41,965 nucleotides of DNA, taken from Cyanobacteria bacterium OH_CDB_20 (lineage in GTDB: Bacteria; Cyanobacteriota; Vampirovibrionia; Gastranaerophilales; Gastranaerophilaceae). Below the pieces are notes generated by a model. The model ran no database searches, was not told the DNA's origin, and saw only the letters and a program-made list of their open reading frames with translations. The stretch is from NCBI GenBank assembly GCA_023415935.1, contig JAEZIX010000031.1, forward strand, positions 1 through 41,965. Reading direction: 5' to 3'. A program made the position numbers and the translations under genes. Positions 17,219 through 25,878 of this stretch are shown here, piece after piece (position 1 is the stretch's first letter; every line of letters begins with the position of its first letter).

Positions 17219-18109
17219 TTGAATTACGAAAAAGAGAAAAAATTTGCTGCAGCTTTTTCAGTTTTATCAAACACAACATTAATTGTTATCAAATTAGTTG
17301 CAGGATTTATTTCCGGTTCAATAAGTATTATTTCTGAAGCAATCCACTCTATGAGCGACCTTCTGGCTTCAATTATGGCTCTTTTTTCAATTACAAAATC
17401 CTCTGAACCTGCAGACGCTGAGCACCAATTCGGACATGGAAAGTACGAAGATTTTTCAGGCTTAGTAGAAGGAGCGCTAATTATTTTAGCATCTTTTTAC
17501 ATTGTCTACGAAGCAGGCATAAGAATTATTTCACACTCAGGGGAACAAATAGAAACAAAGCTGGGGATTGTCGTAATGGCTTTTTCTGTCATCGTAAACA
17601 TTCTGGTAAGTAACTATTTGAAAAAAATTGCAAAAAAATCAGATTCTATTGCTTTATACGCAGACGCTGAGCACTTGAGGACCGATGTATATTCATCACT
17701 TGCAATTTTGATAGGATTAATTTTAATAAAACTAACCGATATACATATTCTTGACCCAATCTTTGCAATAATTGTTGCAGTCATAATTCTCACAACCGGT
17801 TTTGATATCTGTAAAAAATCAACTAATAATCTGCTTGACGGCGCTCTACCTGAGGAAGAAAATAAAATAATCAGTAGAATATTTGAAGAAAGAGAATTAA
17901 AAGAAAATATAAAATTCATAAATTTAAAAACCCGTAAATCAGGCATGTATAGACAGATAGAATTTACTATTCTCTTAGAAGCCCACAAAACAATTAATGA
18001 AGGGCATGTACTTTGCGATGAAATTGAAACTCAGATTGAAAAAGAGCTTGGAAACACCTCGTTTTTAATACATTTAGAGCCTTTCACACAAAATAATTGT
18101 ATAAAATGA
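17219..18109 (+). CDS. Cation diffusion facilitator (CDF) family metal transporter
   Basis: Divalent-cation/proton antiporter of the inner membrane (zinc, iron, manganese or similar). 296 aa, normal for the family. The TM2 metal site HSMSD (HxxxD) and the TM5 site HLRTD (HxxxD) are both present, with the linking HQFGHGKYEDFSG stretch. About six TM helices are followed by a C-terminal cytoplasmic domain that includes the GxxxxR-like RKSGMYRQIEF strand. Starts at TTG with SD GAAGGA; no ATG alternative precedes TM1. It follows the flagellar run by 12 nt, so it may be co-transcribed though functionally unrelated. Confidence 0.9.
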   Translation: MNYEKEKKFAAAFSVLSNTTLIVIKLVAGFISGSISIISEAIHSMSDLLASIMALFSITKSSEPADAEHQFGHGKYEDFSGLVEGALIILASFYIVYEAGIRIISHSGEQIETKLGIVVMAFSVIVNILVSNYLKKIAKKSDSIALYADAEHLRTDVYSSLAILIGLILIKLTDIHILDPIFAIIVAVIILTTGFDICKKSTNNLLDGALPEEENKIISRIFEERELKENIKFINLKTRKSGMYRQIEFTILLEAHKTINEGHVLCDEIETQIEKELGNTSFLIHLEPFTQNNCIK

Positions 18110-18124
18110 ATAATGTTGTATAAT
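18097..18124 (+). promoter_or_regulatory. Possible promoter for the HerA-like gene
   Basis: A perfect TATAAT at 18119-18124 with TTGTAT 16 nt upstream (18097-18102), overlapping the end of the CDF gene. The leader to the ATG at 18212 would be about 80 nt. Confidence 0.4.
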
Positions 18125-18211
18125 TAGAGAAAGATTATTTGTAACCTTTCAATAATATTTGAATTAAAAAATAAAAATTTAAGAAGAAGGAATTGAGTCA
18201 AGAGGCTACTA

Positions 18212-20269
18212 ATGCAGTTATTTGAGATTAAAAACGATACAGCGAAAATTCTCTATTCTCCGAATACAGAAAATCTGCTTCTTGCTGATTTTTTATTGGT
18301 TGAGGATACCAATCAAAGCCTTATAGCCCAAATCGTTGATATTGAATCTACTGATAACGATGCAACAAACATTGCAACAGTAAAATTTTCATTATCAATA
18401 AGCAAAAATGCGAACCTAAGCACTTACAATGGCTATACTCCATCTAAAAACTCAAATATTATTTATATTGAGCCGACTGAAATCGCTCAATTAATTCAAA
18501 GTACAAAAACTAATCTCTACTGGGGAAATCTTGCCTCACATCCTAAAACCGAAATCAATCTGGGATTAAGTCTTTTAAGAGAAAATCCTCTAATAAAATG
18601 CGACAAACTTGATAATGCAACTATTATTGCAGACAATATTTTATACGGATTATTAAGTACAAGAAGAAAAACGTTCGTTATTGATTTTGATGGAAGATAC
18701 AAAAATCTCGAAGGTCAAAACAGAATCGAAATAACAAAAGAATACAAACTGCCTTTAAGTTCAGACGCTTTAGATTTTATAGTAGAAAATGACCTTGAAG
18801 ATTGCCCTGCTGAAAATAGAGCAATCATACAGGGTATTCTGCTTGAACTCCAAAGTTATATCGAGACATTAGAGGATAAATTCATTCCTTTCGACCTGTT
18901 TAAAAGTGTTATTGATGAACAATGTAAGGATAACCCAGTTCCTGAGCTTATCATATTCAAAAACAAACTTATCAAATATCAACAGCAAGGACTTTTCGCT
19001 CAAAGAAAAGACCAGTTTGGTTTTGTTGGAAGAATACTTTCCAAAAACGCCATAACAGTTGTGGATGCAAGCAATATTGATGAAAAATGGCACAGATATA
19101 TCCTTGAAACAATCGCAGGTGAAGTAGATAAAAGAAGTTATTTTATTGCCAACCTTAACAATACAAATTCAAACAAAACAACGCTTAAAAGGCTCTACGA
19201 CAATAGCGCAATAAGAGTTATACCTGTTGTAAACTACTCATACAAGCATATTGAATTCTTAAAAAGTATTTCAAAGAATCTGATTCTTTTTGCTCCAATC
19301 GAAAAAACTTATGATTTTGAAATTTACAATACGTTCTTAAAAAAACTAAATCAAAAAGAATTCATCATCTGGAGCGAAAATACATTCTATATGCCTCTAA
19401 TAATTAAACTAAAGGCATTTAGCAAAGAAACTCTGGGTAATAACATAGCTGATGACATTAAAACTGATGTCGATAAAATGTTCATGGCTGAAAAAAGTTC
19501 GGCTCAAATTACACCTACTAACGATGTTATTTTAGAAGATGAAAAAAATACTCTTCCGCTATTTCAAAAAGATGAAGAAGACTATGAAATAGATGTTACA
19601 GATGATTTATCTGTTCTCGATAACGATAATTATATAGCAGCAGATGACATCACAGATGATGACCTTGATGCGCTTGATTATGAAGCGCCGACAAACACTT
19701 CGATTGAAGATTTGACAAATATATCAAACCTTGAAGCGTCTAAAAAAATTCTTGAAATTGAAGACGAAGTCGTACAAGTCAAAAACAGTGAACCGGTTCA
19801 AATTATCAACGAAGATTTAATTGAATTTGAAGACGAAATTGAAGAAGAGCCGATTTTTATACAAGAAGATGAGGAAAAATACATAGAAACGCCTGCCGCT
19901 ATAAAAGAACCTCAATTTGTACAAAAAACAACTGCTCCACAGCAAACTGAAATACAGCAACAAGTAAGACCTAAGCCAGACACCATAAGCACAAAGGCTA
20001 CTACGACAGTTGCTTTGCAAGAAAAAATAGATAAAGTTGAGCTTGAGATTCCAAAACCGACTGTTCCTGTTTACGAGGCAAAAGTGACAGACAATCCTGT
20101 GTCAGAAACACCTTTTAAAGAAGGCCATTTCGTATTTCATGCAAAATACGGAAAAGGTATTGTTGAAAAAATTATAAAATACGGAAATAAAACTCTTTGT
20201 TCTATCCAGTTTGATAATGTTGGAAGAAGACTTCTAGATCCTAATTTAGCAGAAATCCAACTTGTATAA
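18212..20269 (+). CDS. Degenerate HerA-like ATPase fold with acidic linker and C-terminal Tudor-like (PcrA/UvrD) domain
   Basis: 685 aa. Residues 1-90 look like a HAS-barrel, as in HerA-type translocases. In HerA the next block carries Walker A; here the matching place (about 133-148) reads DNATIIADNILYGLL with no GxxxxGK[ST]. The following strand FVIDFDGRYKNL parallels the HerA element resembling IDPHGEY, and later segments (VVDASNID, FIANLNN, RVIPVVNYSY) keep the HerA strand order. About 430-600 is an acidic linker. The last 50 residues (GHFVFHAKYGKGIVEKI, ending LAEIQLV) match the Tudor-like tail of PcrA/UvrD, which in those helicases contacts RNA polymerase. It is probably a non-catalytic scaffold; function unknown. 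SD AGAGG lies 7 nt upstream. Confidence 0.72.
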   Translation: MQLFEIKNDTAKILYSPNTENLLLADFLLVEDTNQSLIAQIVDIESTDNDATNIATVKFSLSISKNANLSTYNGYTPSKNSNIIYIEPTEIAQLIQSTKTNLYWGNLASHPKTEINLGLSLLRENPLIKCDKLDNATIIADNILYGLLSTRRKTFVIDFDGRYKNLEGQNRIEITKEYKLPLSSDALDFIVENDLEDCPAENRAIIQGILLELQSYIETLEDKFIPFDLFKSVIDEQCKDNPVPELIIFKNKLIKYQQQGLFAQRKDQFGFVGRILSKNAITVVDASNIDEKWHRYILETIAGEVDKRSYFIANLNNTNSNKTTLKRLYDNSAIRVIPVVNYSYKHIEFLKSISKNLILFAPIEKTYDFEIYNTFLKKLNQKEFIIWSENTFYMPLIIKLKAFSKETLGNNIADDIKTDVDKMFMAEKSSAQITPTNDVILEDEKNTLPLFQKDEEDYEIDVTDDLSVLDNDNYIAADDITDDDLDALDYEAPTNTSIEDLTNISNLEASKKILEIEDEVVQVKNSEPVQIINEDLIEFEDEIEEEPIFIQEDEEKYIETPAAIKEPQFVQKTTAPQQTEIQQQVRPKPDTISTKATTTVALQEKIDKVELEIPKPTVPVYEAKVTDNPVSETPFKEGHFVFHAKYGKGIVEKIIKYGNKTLCSIQFDNVGRRLLDPNLAEIQLV

Positions 20270-20280
20270 GGTTTTACCCT

Positions 20281-22125
20281 TTATTTAAATACTTTCATCA
20301 GGAATTTCTGTACAACATTAGAGTTTTTATAAAGCTCCTCTGTAATGTGGTTATATTTTTTCAAAAACTCCTCAGAATCTTTAATTATCGGATAATATTT
20401 AATAACTGATTTAAGAATATCCATTGCTTTTTTGTAAGAGTGATTATCACATAGGAAACTTGCATAATCCATTGCAATTTCAATACTGGTAGGCTCCATC
20501 CTTCTTGCAATTGAATAATTTGAAACAGCCGAATCAACTTCTTGCATACATTCTGCGCATTTTGCCATATAGTATTTATATTTTGCATTTAAAGAATCAA
20601 CGTTAGATGCTTCTTTGTAATAAGTAAATGCATCACTGTAGTTTTGGGAATCAAAATAACATCTTGCAATAAAATCATAATATTCAACGTTTTTAGGATT
20701 AACAAGAAGTGCATTTTTAGCAATCTCAATCGCTTTTTCAACAGAACCTTGGTGTTCAAGAACCTGCGCTTTAAGGAAGTAAGCCTCATCAGAATTATTA
20801 TCGAAAGCTATTGCCTTATCGAGATTTTTAATTGCGCTTTCATAATCTTTATTTTTCCAGTAAACCTTAGCAAGGAGAATATATGCAAATATAAATTTAT
20901 TATCTTTTTCAATTATTTTTTTGCATACATTTTTTGTATCGCCATAAAACTTTGCCCTGTAATAGTAGTATGCAAGTTCACTCATATACTCGATTGAATT
21001 AGGTTTAAGCTCAAGTGCCTTGTTGATGAACTCGATAGCTTTTTCCCACCAGGAGAGCTTTTTATAAAGAAGCGATTTAACATAAAATGCGAAGTCATTA
21101 TTTTTAACCATATAAAGAACATCATCAATAATTTTATTTGCATTGTTAATATCATCTTCCTCATACATAATAAGCGCCTTAAGAATAAGCGTATCAGTAT
21201 GTTTTGGATTGACTGTTAATACATAAGAAATAATCTGTTTTGCCTTGGTGAGCTCACCTTGAGTCTTGTATAAGTATGCAAGCGTATAGTTATAAAGAAG
21301 ATTGTTTGGACTGATTTTTACAGCTTTTAAGTAGCAAACTTCTGCTTCTTGCAAGAAACCTTTGAGAGCATATGCCATTCCAAGTTCATAATAACAAACA
21401 GGATTTTTAGAATCTATATTTGCTGAAATTGAATAATAATTTATAGCTTTCTCGATATTATTTTTTGTGAAATAAATCTCTCCAAGCAAGAAATATGCTT
21501 TCGCTGAAACTTTAGACTCAACTATTTGCAAAAGAAGACTTTCAGCCTCATCGTATTTTTTTTGTTCATGCAAAATTTCTGCAAGATAATATTTAACATC
21601 ATAATTTTGAGGAGCAATATGAACAGCTTTCCTAAAGAATTTTTCAGCTGATTCGCTGTCTCCTAAAGCAATATTCGCAAGTCCCGCATAGTAAAGTACC
21701 GCGTCAGATATAAGCTGAGGATCCTCAATTTTTGAAAACACTTCAAGAATATCAGAATACTGTTTTTCCAGATAAAAAGAGTTTAAAAGCTCAACAAGAT
21801 ACTGAGGTGATTTTTCAGCTTCATAAACAGATTTCAATAATGAAATCGATTTTTTGATATTGCCGATTTTCTTGTATACAACAGCAAGATTATATCTGAT
21901 TTCATTATCTTTACCTGCAATTGATAACGCTTGTTCATAATATTCTATTGCACGTTCAGGATTATTTATAATGAAATACAAATTTGCAATTTCATTTAAA
22001 ATCTCAGAACTTTCATTATCAATAGCAAGGGCTTTGTACAAAAATTCTATAGCCTGCTTGTAGTTTCCGGAATTTTTGTATTCAAAAGCTTTTTTAATAT
22101 ATTCAGTTACAGATGAGCTCTCCAT
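20281..22125 (-). CDS. Large tetratricopeptide-repeat protein
   Basis: 614 aa almost entirely of TPR units spaced about 34 residues apart, for example YKQAIEFLYKALAIDNES, PERAIEYYEQALSIAGKD and YEEAL-like cores throughout (about 16 repeats by eye). No signal peptide, TM segment or catalytic domain is seen, so it is a cytoplasmic protein-interaction scaffold of unknown partner. No Shine-Dalgarno sequence precedes the ATG. Instead a 23-bp perfect palindrome covers the start, and TACAAT lies 8 nt before the ATG, suggesting a very short or absent leader. It ends 11 nt from the convergent HerA-like gene. Confidence 0.9.
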   Translation of the reverse strand: MESSSVTEYIKKAFEYKNSGNYKQAIEFLYKALAIDNESSEILNEIANLYFIINNPERAIEYYEQALSIAGKDNEIRYNLAVVYKKIGNIKKSISLLKSVYEAEKSPQYLVELLNSFYLEKQYSDILEVFSKIEDPQLISDAVLYYAGLANIALGDSESAEKFFRKAVHIAPQNYDVKYYLAEILHEQKKYDEAESLLLQIVESKVSAKAYFLLGEIYFTKNNIEKAINYYSISANIDSKNPVCYYELGMAYALKGFLQEAEVCYLKAVKISPNNLLYNYTLAYLYKTQGELTKAKQIISYVLTVNPKHTDTLILKALIMYEEDDINNANKIIDDVLYMVKNNDFAFYVKSLLYKKLSWWEKAIEFINKALELKPNSIEYMSELAYYYYRAKFYGDTKNVCKKIIEKDNKFIFAYILLAKVYWKNKDYESAIKNLDKAIAFDNNSDEAYFLKAQVLEHQGSVEKAIEIAKNALLVNPKNVEYYDFIARCYFDSQNYSDAFTYYKEASNVDSLNAKYKYYMAKCAECMQEVDSAVSNYSIARRMEPTSIEIAMDYASFLCDNHSYKKAMDILKSVIKYYPIIKDSEEFLKKYNHITEELYKNSNVVQKFLMKVFK

Positions 22126-22146
22126 AATAATACATTGTATTATTAT
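22124..22146. promoter_or_regulatory. 23-bp perfect palindrome over the TPR-gene start
   Basis: Two 11-nt arms around a single central T (arms ATAATAATACA and TGTATTATTAT) run from inside the TPR start codon upstream. It contains the TACAAT proposed as -10 of that gene. Symmetry this long right at a start is a good operator candidate; uvrB is transcribed divergently 106 bp away. Confidence 0.5.
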
Positions 22147-22236
22147 TTTTCCAATTGGTAAAGAAAAACGAACAAAAATAGGAAAGAAAGAGGAGTCTTA
22201 AGAAATCACAATACAAATAAATGGATAAGGATTATA

Positions 22237-22245
22237 TGCTAAAAT
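22237..22245 (+). promoter_or_regulatory. Extended -10 promoter of uvrB, possibly leaderless
   Basis: TGC-TAAAAT is an extended -10. Transcription would start at or within 1-2 nt of the ATG at 22252. No Shine-Dalgarno is present in the 15 nt before the ATG, consistent with a leaderless mRNA. Confidence 0.45.
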
Positions 22246-22251
22246 AAACTT

Positions 22252-24237
22252 ATGGAAAAAAAGTTCAAAATAAAGTCACAATATAAGCCGGCAGGTGATC
22301 AACCAAAAGCAATAGAACAGCTTTGCAAAGGTCTTGAAGAAGGAGCAGATGCTCAGACTTTGCTTGGAATTACAGGTTCAGGCAAAACATTTACCATAGC
22401 AAATGTAATCGAAAGAGAGCAAAGGCAAACGCTGATTATTGCTCACAACAAGACTTTAGCAGCGCAGCTTTATAATGAATTTAAAGAACTTTTCCCCGAT
22501 AATGCTGTCGAATATTTCATAAGTTACTACGACTACTATCAGCCTGAGGCTTATATTCCAAGGACAGATACTTATATCGAAAAAGAAGCAACAATAAACG
22601 AAGAAATCGAAAGGCTCCGCCACAACACTACAAGAAGCCTTTATAACAGAAATGATGTCATTGTAATAGCATCTGTAAGTTGCATTTACGGGTTAGGAAC
22701 TCCTGAAACTTACTTCAAAGGTACAATTGAGGTAAAAGTAGGCGGTAATCTTGAACGAGACAATTTTTTAAGAGAGCTTGTTTCAACTCAATATTCAAGA
22801 AATGATGTTGAGCTAAAACGCGCTACATTCAGGGTTAGGGGCGATGTTATAGAGATAATGCCCCCATACGAAAATATAGTTACTAGGATTTCCTTGTTCG
22901 GTGATGAAATAGAAAAGATTACAAGAATAAATCCTGTTACAGGAGAGATAATTGAAAATCTTGAAGAAACGGTCATTTTCCCTGCTGTTCATTATCTATC
23001 AGAAGATGACGATTTAGAGGCAACAATAGCAATGATTAGACAGGAACTTCAAAGCCAGGTTCAAAAATTTGAATCGGAAGGCAAGCTCATTGAAGCCCAA
23101 AGAATAGCGCAAAGGACAAACTTCGACATAGAGATGATAAGGGAAATGGGCTACTGTACAGGTATCGAAAATTACTCAAGAATTTTAGAAAGAAGAGCAG
23201 CAGGAACCCCGCCTGCAACCTTGATTGATTATTTTAAAGACGATTTTCTTCTAGTAATAGATGAATCTCACGTTACGATTCCTCAGATAAAAGCTATGTA
23301 TAACGGTGATCAGGCAAGAAAAGACACTCTTGTAAATTACGGATTCAGACTACCATCAGCAAAGGACAACAGACCATTAAAGGCAGAAGAGTTCTGGAGA
23401 AAAATAGGGCAAAAGATATTTATCTCTGCAACACCTTCTGAGTTTGAAAAAGCTCAATCCACAAATCTTGTCGAGCAAATAATCAGGCCAACAGGACTTG
23501 TTGATCCTGAAATAACAGTTTTACCTACTAAAAACCAAGTCGATAGCTTAATTGAAGAAATCAAAAAAGTTACAGCAAAAAACGAAAGAGTCCTTGTTAC
23601 AACTCTTACAAAGAAGATGGCAGAAGACTTATCTGACTACCTTACCCAAATGGGCTTGAGAGTAAGATATCTACACAGCGAAATTGTATCTATTGAAAGA
23701 GTTGAAATTTTAAGAGACTTAAGATTAGGTGTTTTTGACGTTCTTATAGGCGTAAACCTTCTAAGAGAAGGCTTGGACATTCCAGAGGTATCTTTAGTTG
23801 CAATAATGGACGCTGACAAAGAAGGATTTTTGCGTTCTGAAACAAGTCTTATCCAAACAATAGGAAGAGCCGCAAGAAACGCATCATCAAAGGTTTTGAT
23901 GTATGCAGACAAAGAAACAGGCAGTATGAAAAGCGCTATTGAAGAAACTCAAAGAAGAAGAAAAATTCAGCTTGAATACAATAAAGCACACAATATTACG
24001 CCAAAAACAATTAAAAAACCAGTTGAAAATAACCTTCTCCAACTTGTTGCAAGTTATAGAAACTTGGAAGATATAATTGCCGAAGAAATGGTTGAAATGA
24101 ATTTGGAGCCAAAAGATATTCCAAAAGTAATAACAAAACTTGAAAAAGAAATGAAAAAAGCAGCAAATATTTTAGACTTTGAAAAAGCAGCGCAAATAAG
24201 AGATCAATTAAAGAAACTACGCGAACTAGTAAATTGA
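22252..24237 (+). CDS. uvrB: Excinuclease ABC subunit B
   Basis: DNA damage-verification helicase of nucleotide excision repair; works with UvrA and recruits UvrC. 661 aa, the usual length. Walker A GITGSGKT (39-46), the beta-hairpin YYDYYQPEAYIP, the DESH helicase box, SATPSEFE, helicase motifs in VLIGVNLLREGLDIPEV and QTIGRAARN, and the C-terminal UVR motif (DFEKAAQIRDQLKKLREL) for UvrC binding are all present. The family opening YKPAGDQPKAI confirms the start. The 3' end overlaps the convergent membrane-protein gene by 12 bp. Confidence 0.98.
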   Translation: MEKKFKIKSQYKPAGDQPKAIEQLCKGLEEGADAQTLLGITGSGKTFTIANVIEREQRQTLIIAHNKTLAAQLYNEFKELFPDNAVEYFISYYDYYQPEAYIPRTDTYIEKEATINEEIERLRHNTTRSLYNRNDVIVIASVSCIYGLGTPETYFKGTIEVKVGGNLERDNFLRELVSTQYSRNDVELKRATFRVRGDVIEIMPPYENIVTRISLFGDEIEKITRINPVTGEIIENLEETVIFPAVHYLSEDDDLEATIAMIRQELQSQVQKFESEGKLIEAQRIAQRTNFDIEMIREMGYCTGIENYSRILERRAAGTPPATLIDYFKDDFLLVIDESHVTIPQIKAMYNGDQARKDTLVNYGFRLPSAKDNRPLKAEEFWRKIGQKIFISATPSEFEKAQSTNLVEQIIRPTGLVDPEITVLPTKNQVDSLIEEIKKVTAKNERVLVTTLTKKMAEDLSDYLTQMGLRVRYLHSEIVSIERVEILRDLRLGVFDVLIGVNLLREGLDIPEVSLVAIMDADKEGFLRSETSLIQTIGRAARNASSKVLMYADKETGSMKSAIEETQRRRKIQLEYNKAHNITPKTIKKPVENNLLQLVASYRNLEDIIAEEMVEMNLEPKDIPKVITKLEKEMKKAANILDFEKAAQIRDQLKKLRELVN

Positions 24238-24921
24238 GTCAATATATTCAAAATAAAGCTGAGAATAGTACTGCACTACAAGCATTATCGTAAATACAAG
24301 ATAAGCGGTTAGGTAGTAACAGAAAACCTGCCCGAATCCAAAAAGTGTATAAACTATATACCCTAAAGACCAGCCGATTACCAGTGTAAATAAAGCTATA
24401 AATATAAGTATTCTTATTGTCTGAAAGAATACATCACCTGAAAATTCAAAAATAGCTTTAATATTATATGCATCTTTTATTCTGTATTTTTTAGCAAAAA
24501 GAAGGAATTGTATTGAGAAAATTGAAAATATGATTAACATTACAACACTTATTATTATATTGTTTACAATAGGATCAAAACTCAACGACGTACTAAGATA
24601 TTGGTACACAAAGTATCCAATAATACATATCGGCGAAAGCGCTGATAATGAAGCGAATGCGCCTGAAAAAACCTGTATAAACTCAAAACAATTAGGCATA
24701 AATACATTAGCCGTATTGATTGTATTATGAATTGTCAGGAGAATATATCCCCAAAAATACAGGAAACTTACTGCCCAAATTGAAAACTTCGCTAATATAG
24801 GAATAGTATCAACACCCCAAACGTCATAAGAAATGAATAAAAAGACCGCAATAAAGCATATCTTCACAAAAGGTGAACTATCTCCAACAATATTTCTTAA
24901 TGAATCCATTATTGACGCCAT
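24226..24921 (-). CDS. Polytopic membrane protein, possibly DUF4013-like
   Basis: 231 aa with about six hydrophobic segments (near 17-32, 45-65, 90-108, 120-142, 168-190 and 203-222). Several Gly/Pro-containing loops and the general layout recall DUF4013-type bacterial membrane proteins, but this is a loose likeness. No transporter or enzyme motif is seen. The start has AGGATA about 9 nt upstream; a second Met at codon 5 is possible. It stands alone between uvrB and the motA operon, divergent from motA. Confidence 0.7.
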   Translation of the reverse strand: MASIMDSLRNIVGDSSPFVKICFIAVFLFISYDVWGVDTIPILAKFSIWAVSFLYFWGYILLTIHNTINTANVFMPNCFEFIQVFSGAFASLSALSPICIIGYFVYQYLSTSLSFDPIVNNIIISVVMLIIFSIFSIQFLLFAKKYRIKDAYNIKAIFEFSGDVFFQTIRILIFIALFTLVIGWSLGYIVYTLFGFGQVFCYYLTAYLVFTIMLVVQYYSQLYFEYIDSIY

Positions 24922-25020
24922 GTAAACTTATCCTATATTTTGTATTGTTAATTAATTATATTGGTAATTTGAAATATTATCAAGACAAGTTGAAGATTTC
25001 ACCTTTTTAAGGAAAAAAAT

Positions 25021-25053
25021 ACTGTAAACAGTGGATACTCCTAATTATATAAA
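25021..25053 (+). promoter_or_regulatory. Candidate motA operon promoter with an overlapping palindrome
   Basis: ACTGT-AA-ACAGT (25021-25032) is a perfect 12-bp inverted repeat. It overlaps TAAACA (25025-25030), which is 17 nt from TATAAA (25048-25053). No sigma-28 sequence is present. A repressor or activator site over the -35 is possible. Confidence 0.35.
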
Positions 25054-25065
25054 TATGAAATCATA

Positions 25066-25878
25066 TTGTTAGATAAACTTGGGGCTACGCATAGGGTTAT
25101 GAACATTTTAGTTACAATTTCGGCAATATCAGCAGTAATCTTTTTGCTTGTTCAAAATCCAAATCTAATGAGCTTACTATTCCAGCCTACAGCTATTTTG
25201 ATAGTTTTAGGGGGTACTTTTGTTGCTTCTGCCATCAACTTTTCAATCCCAACAATAAAACAAGCATTTAAATCAGCCGCAGAAAGCCTTAAGCAAGATA
25301 AAACAAATAAACTTAAAACAATAAATGAAACCCTCCAAATATCACACTACGCAAGGCATAACACACTTTTAGATTTAAAAGAAATGATAGAAGGTCTTAC
25401 CACACCATTTCTAAAAAGAGGTCTGACTTTAGCAATAGATGTTGAAAATCCTCAACTTTTATACGATATATTAAGCGCTGAAATATCATATGATGAAGAA
25501 CAAGAACTAATAAATTCAAGGGTTTTCGAGGCAATGGGAGGCTACGCGCCAACATTTGGAGTAGTTGGGGCTGTTTTGGGTCTTGTTCAAGCAATGAGCT
25601 ATATAGCTTCCCCTGAAGTTCTTGGAAACGGTATTGCAACTGCTTTTATTGCAACTTTATACGGCGTAGGTATCGCAAATCTTGTTTTTCTGCCAATAGC
25701 AGGAAAAATGAAATATAAACTTCGGGAAGAAATACTTTTTAAAGAAGCGCTTCTACAAGCAATAATCTCAATAACAATGAGGGAAAACACCGCAATAATT
25801 GAAGAAAAACTTATCGCGTATCTCAAATATCACAACAAAAAATATCCTGCAAAAATCTATCAAGAAAGCCGCACATAA
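25066..25878 (+). CDS. motA: Flagellar motor stator protein MotA
   Basis: Inner-membrane stator subunit forming the ion channel with MotB. 270 aa with four TM helices (about 12-30, 34-55, 160-182 and 192-215). The LVLGGT-like ILIVLGGTFVAS, the charged loop PFLKRGLTLAID, the first functional proline in GGYAPTFGVVGAVLGLV, and the second in FLPIAGKM are present. The start is uncertain: TTG at 25066 has no SD and lies close to the predicted transcription start, while ATG at 25099 would still keep TM1. The stop overlaps the motB ATG (TAATG). Confidence 0.95.
   Translation: MLDKLGATHRVMNILVTISAISAVIFLLVQNPNLMSLLFQPTAILIVLGGTFVASAINFSIPTIKQAFKSAAESLKQDKTNKLKTINETLQISHYARHNTLLDLKEMIEGLTTPFLKRGLTLAIDVENPQLLYDILSAEISYDEEQELINSRVFEAMGGYAPTFGVVGAVLGLVQAMSYIASPEVLGNGIATAFIATLYGVGIANLVFLPIAGKMKYKLREEILFKEALLQAIISITMRENTAIIEEKLIAYLKYHNKKYPAKIYQESRT

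Noticed and set aside
20385..20392. TCCGATAA on the minus strand
   Set aside because: Within the TPR coding region, with no gene start downstream at a suitable distance.
20644..20997. 117-codon + frame inside the TPR gene
   Set aside because: Antisense shadow of TPR repeats, with no SD.
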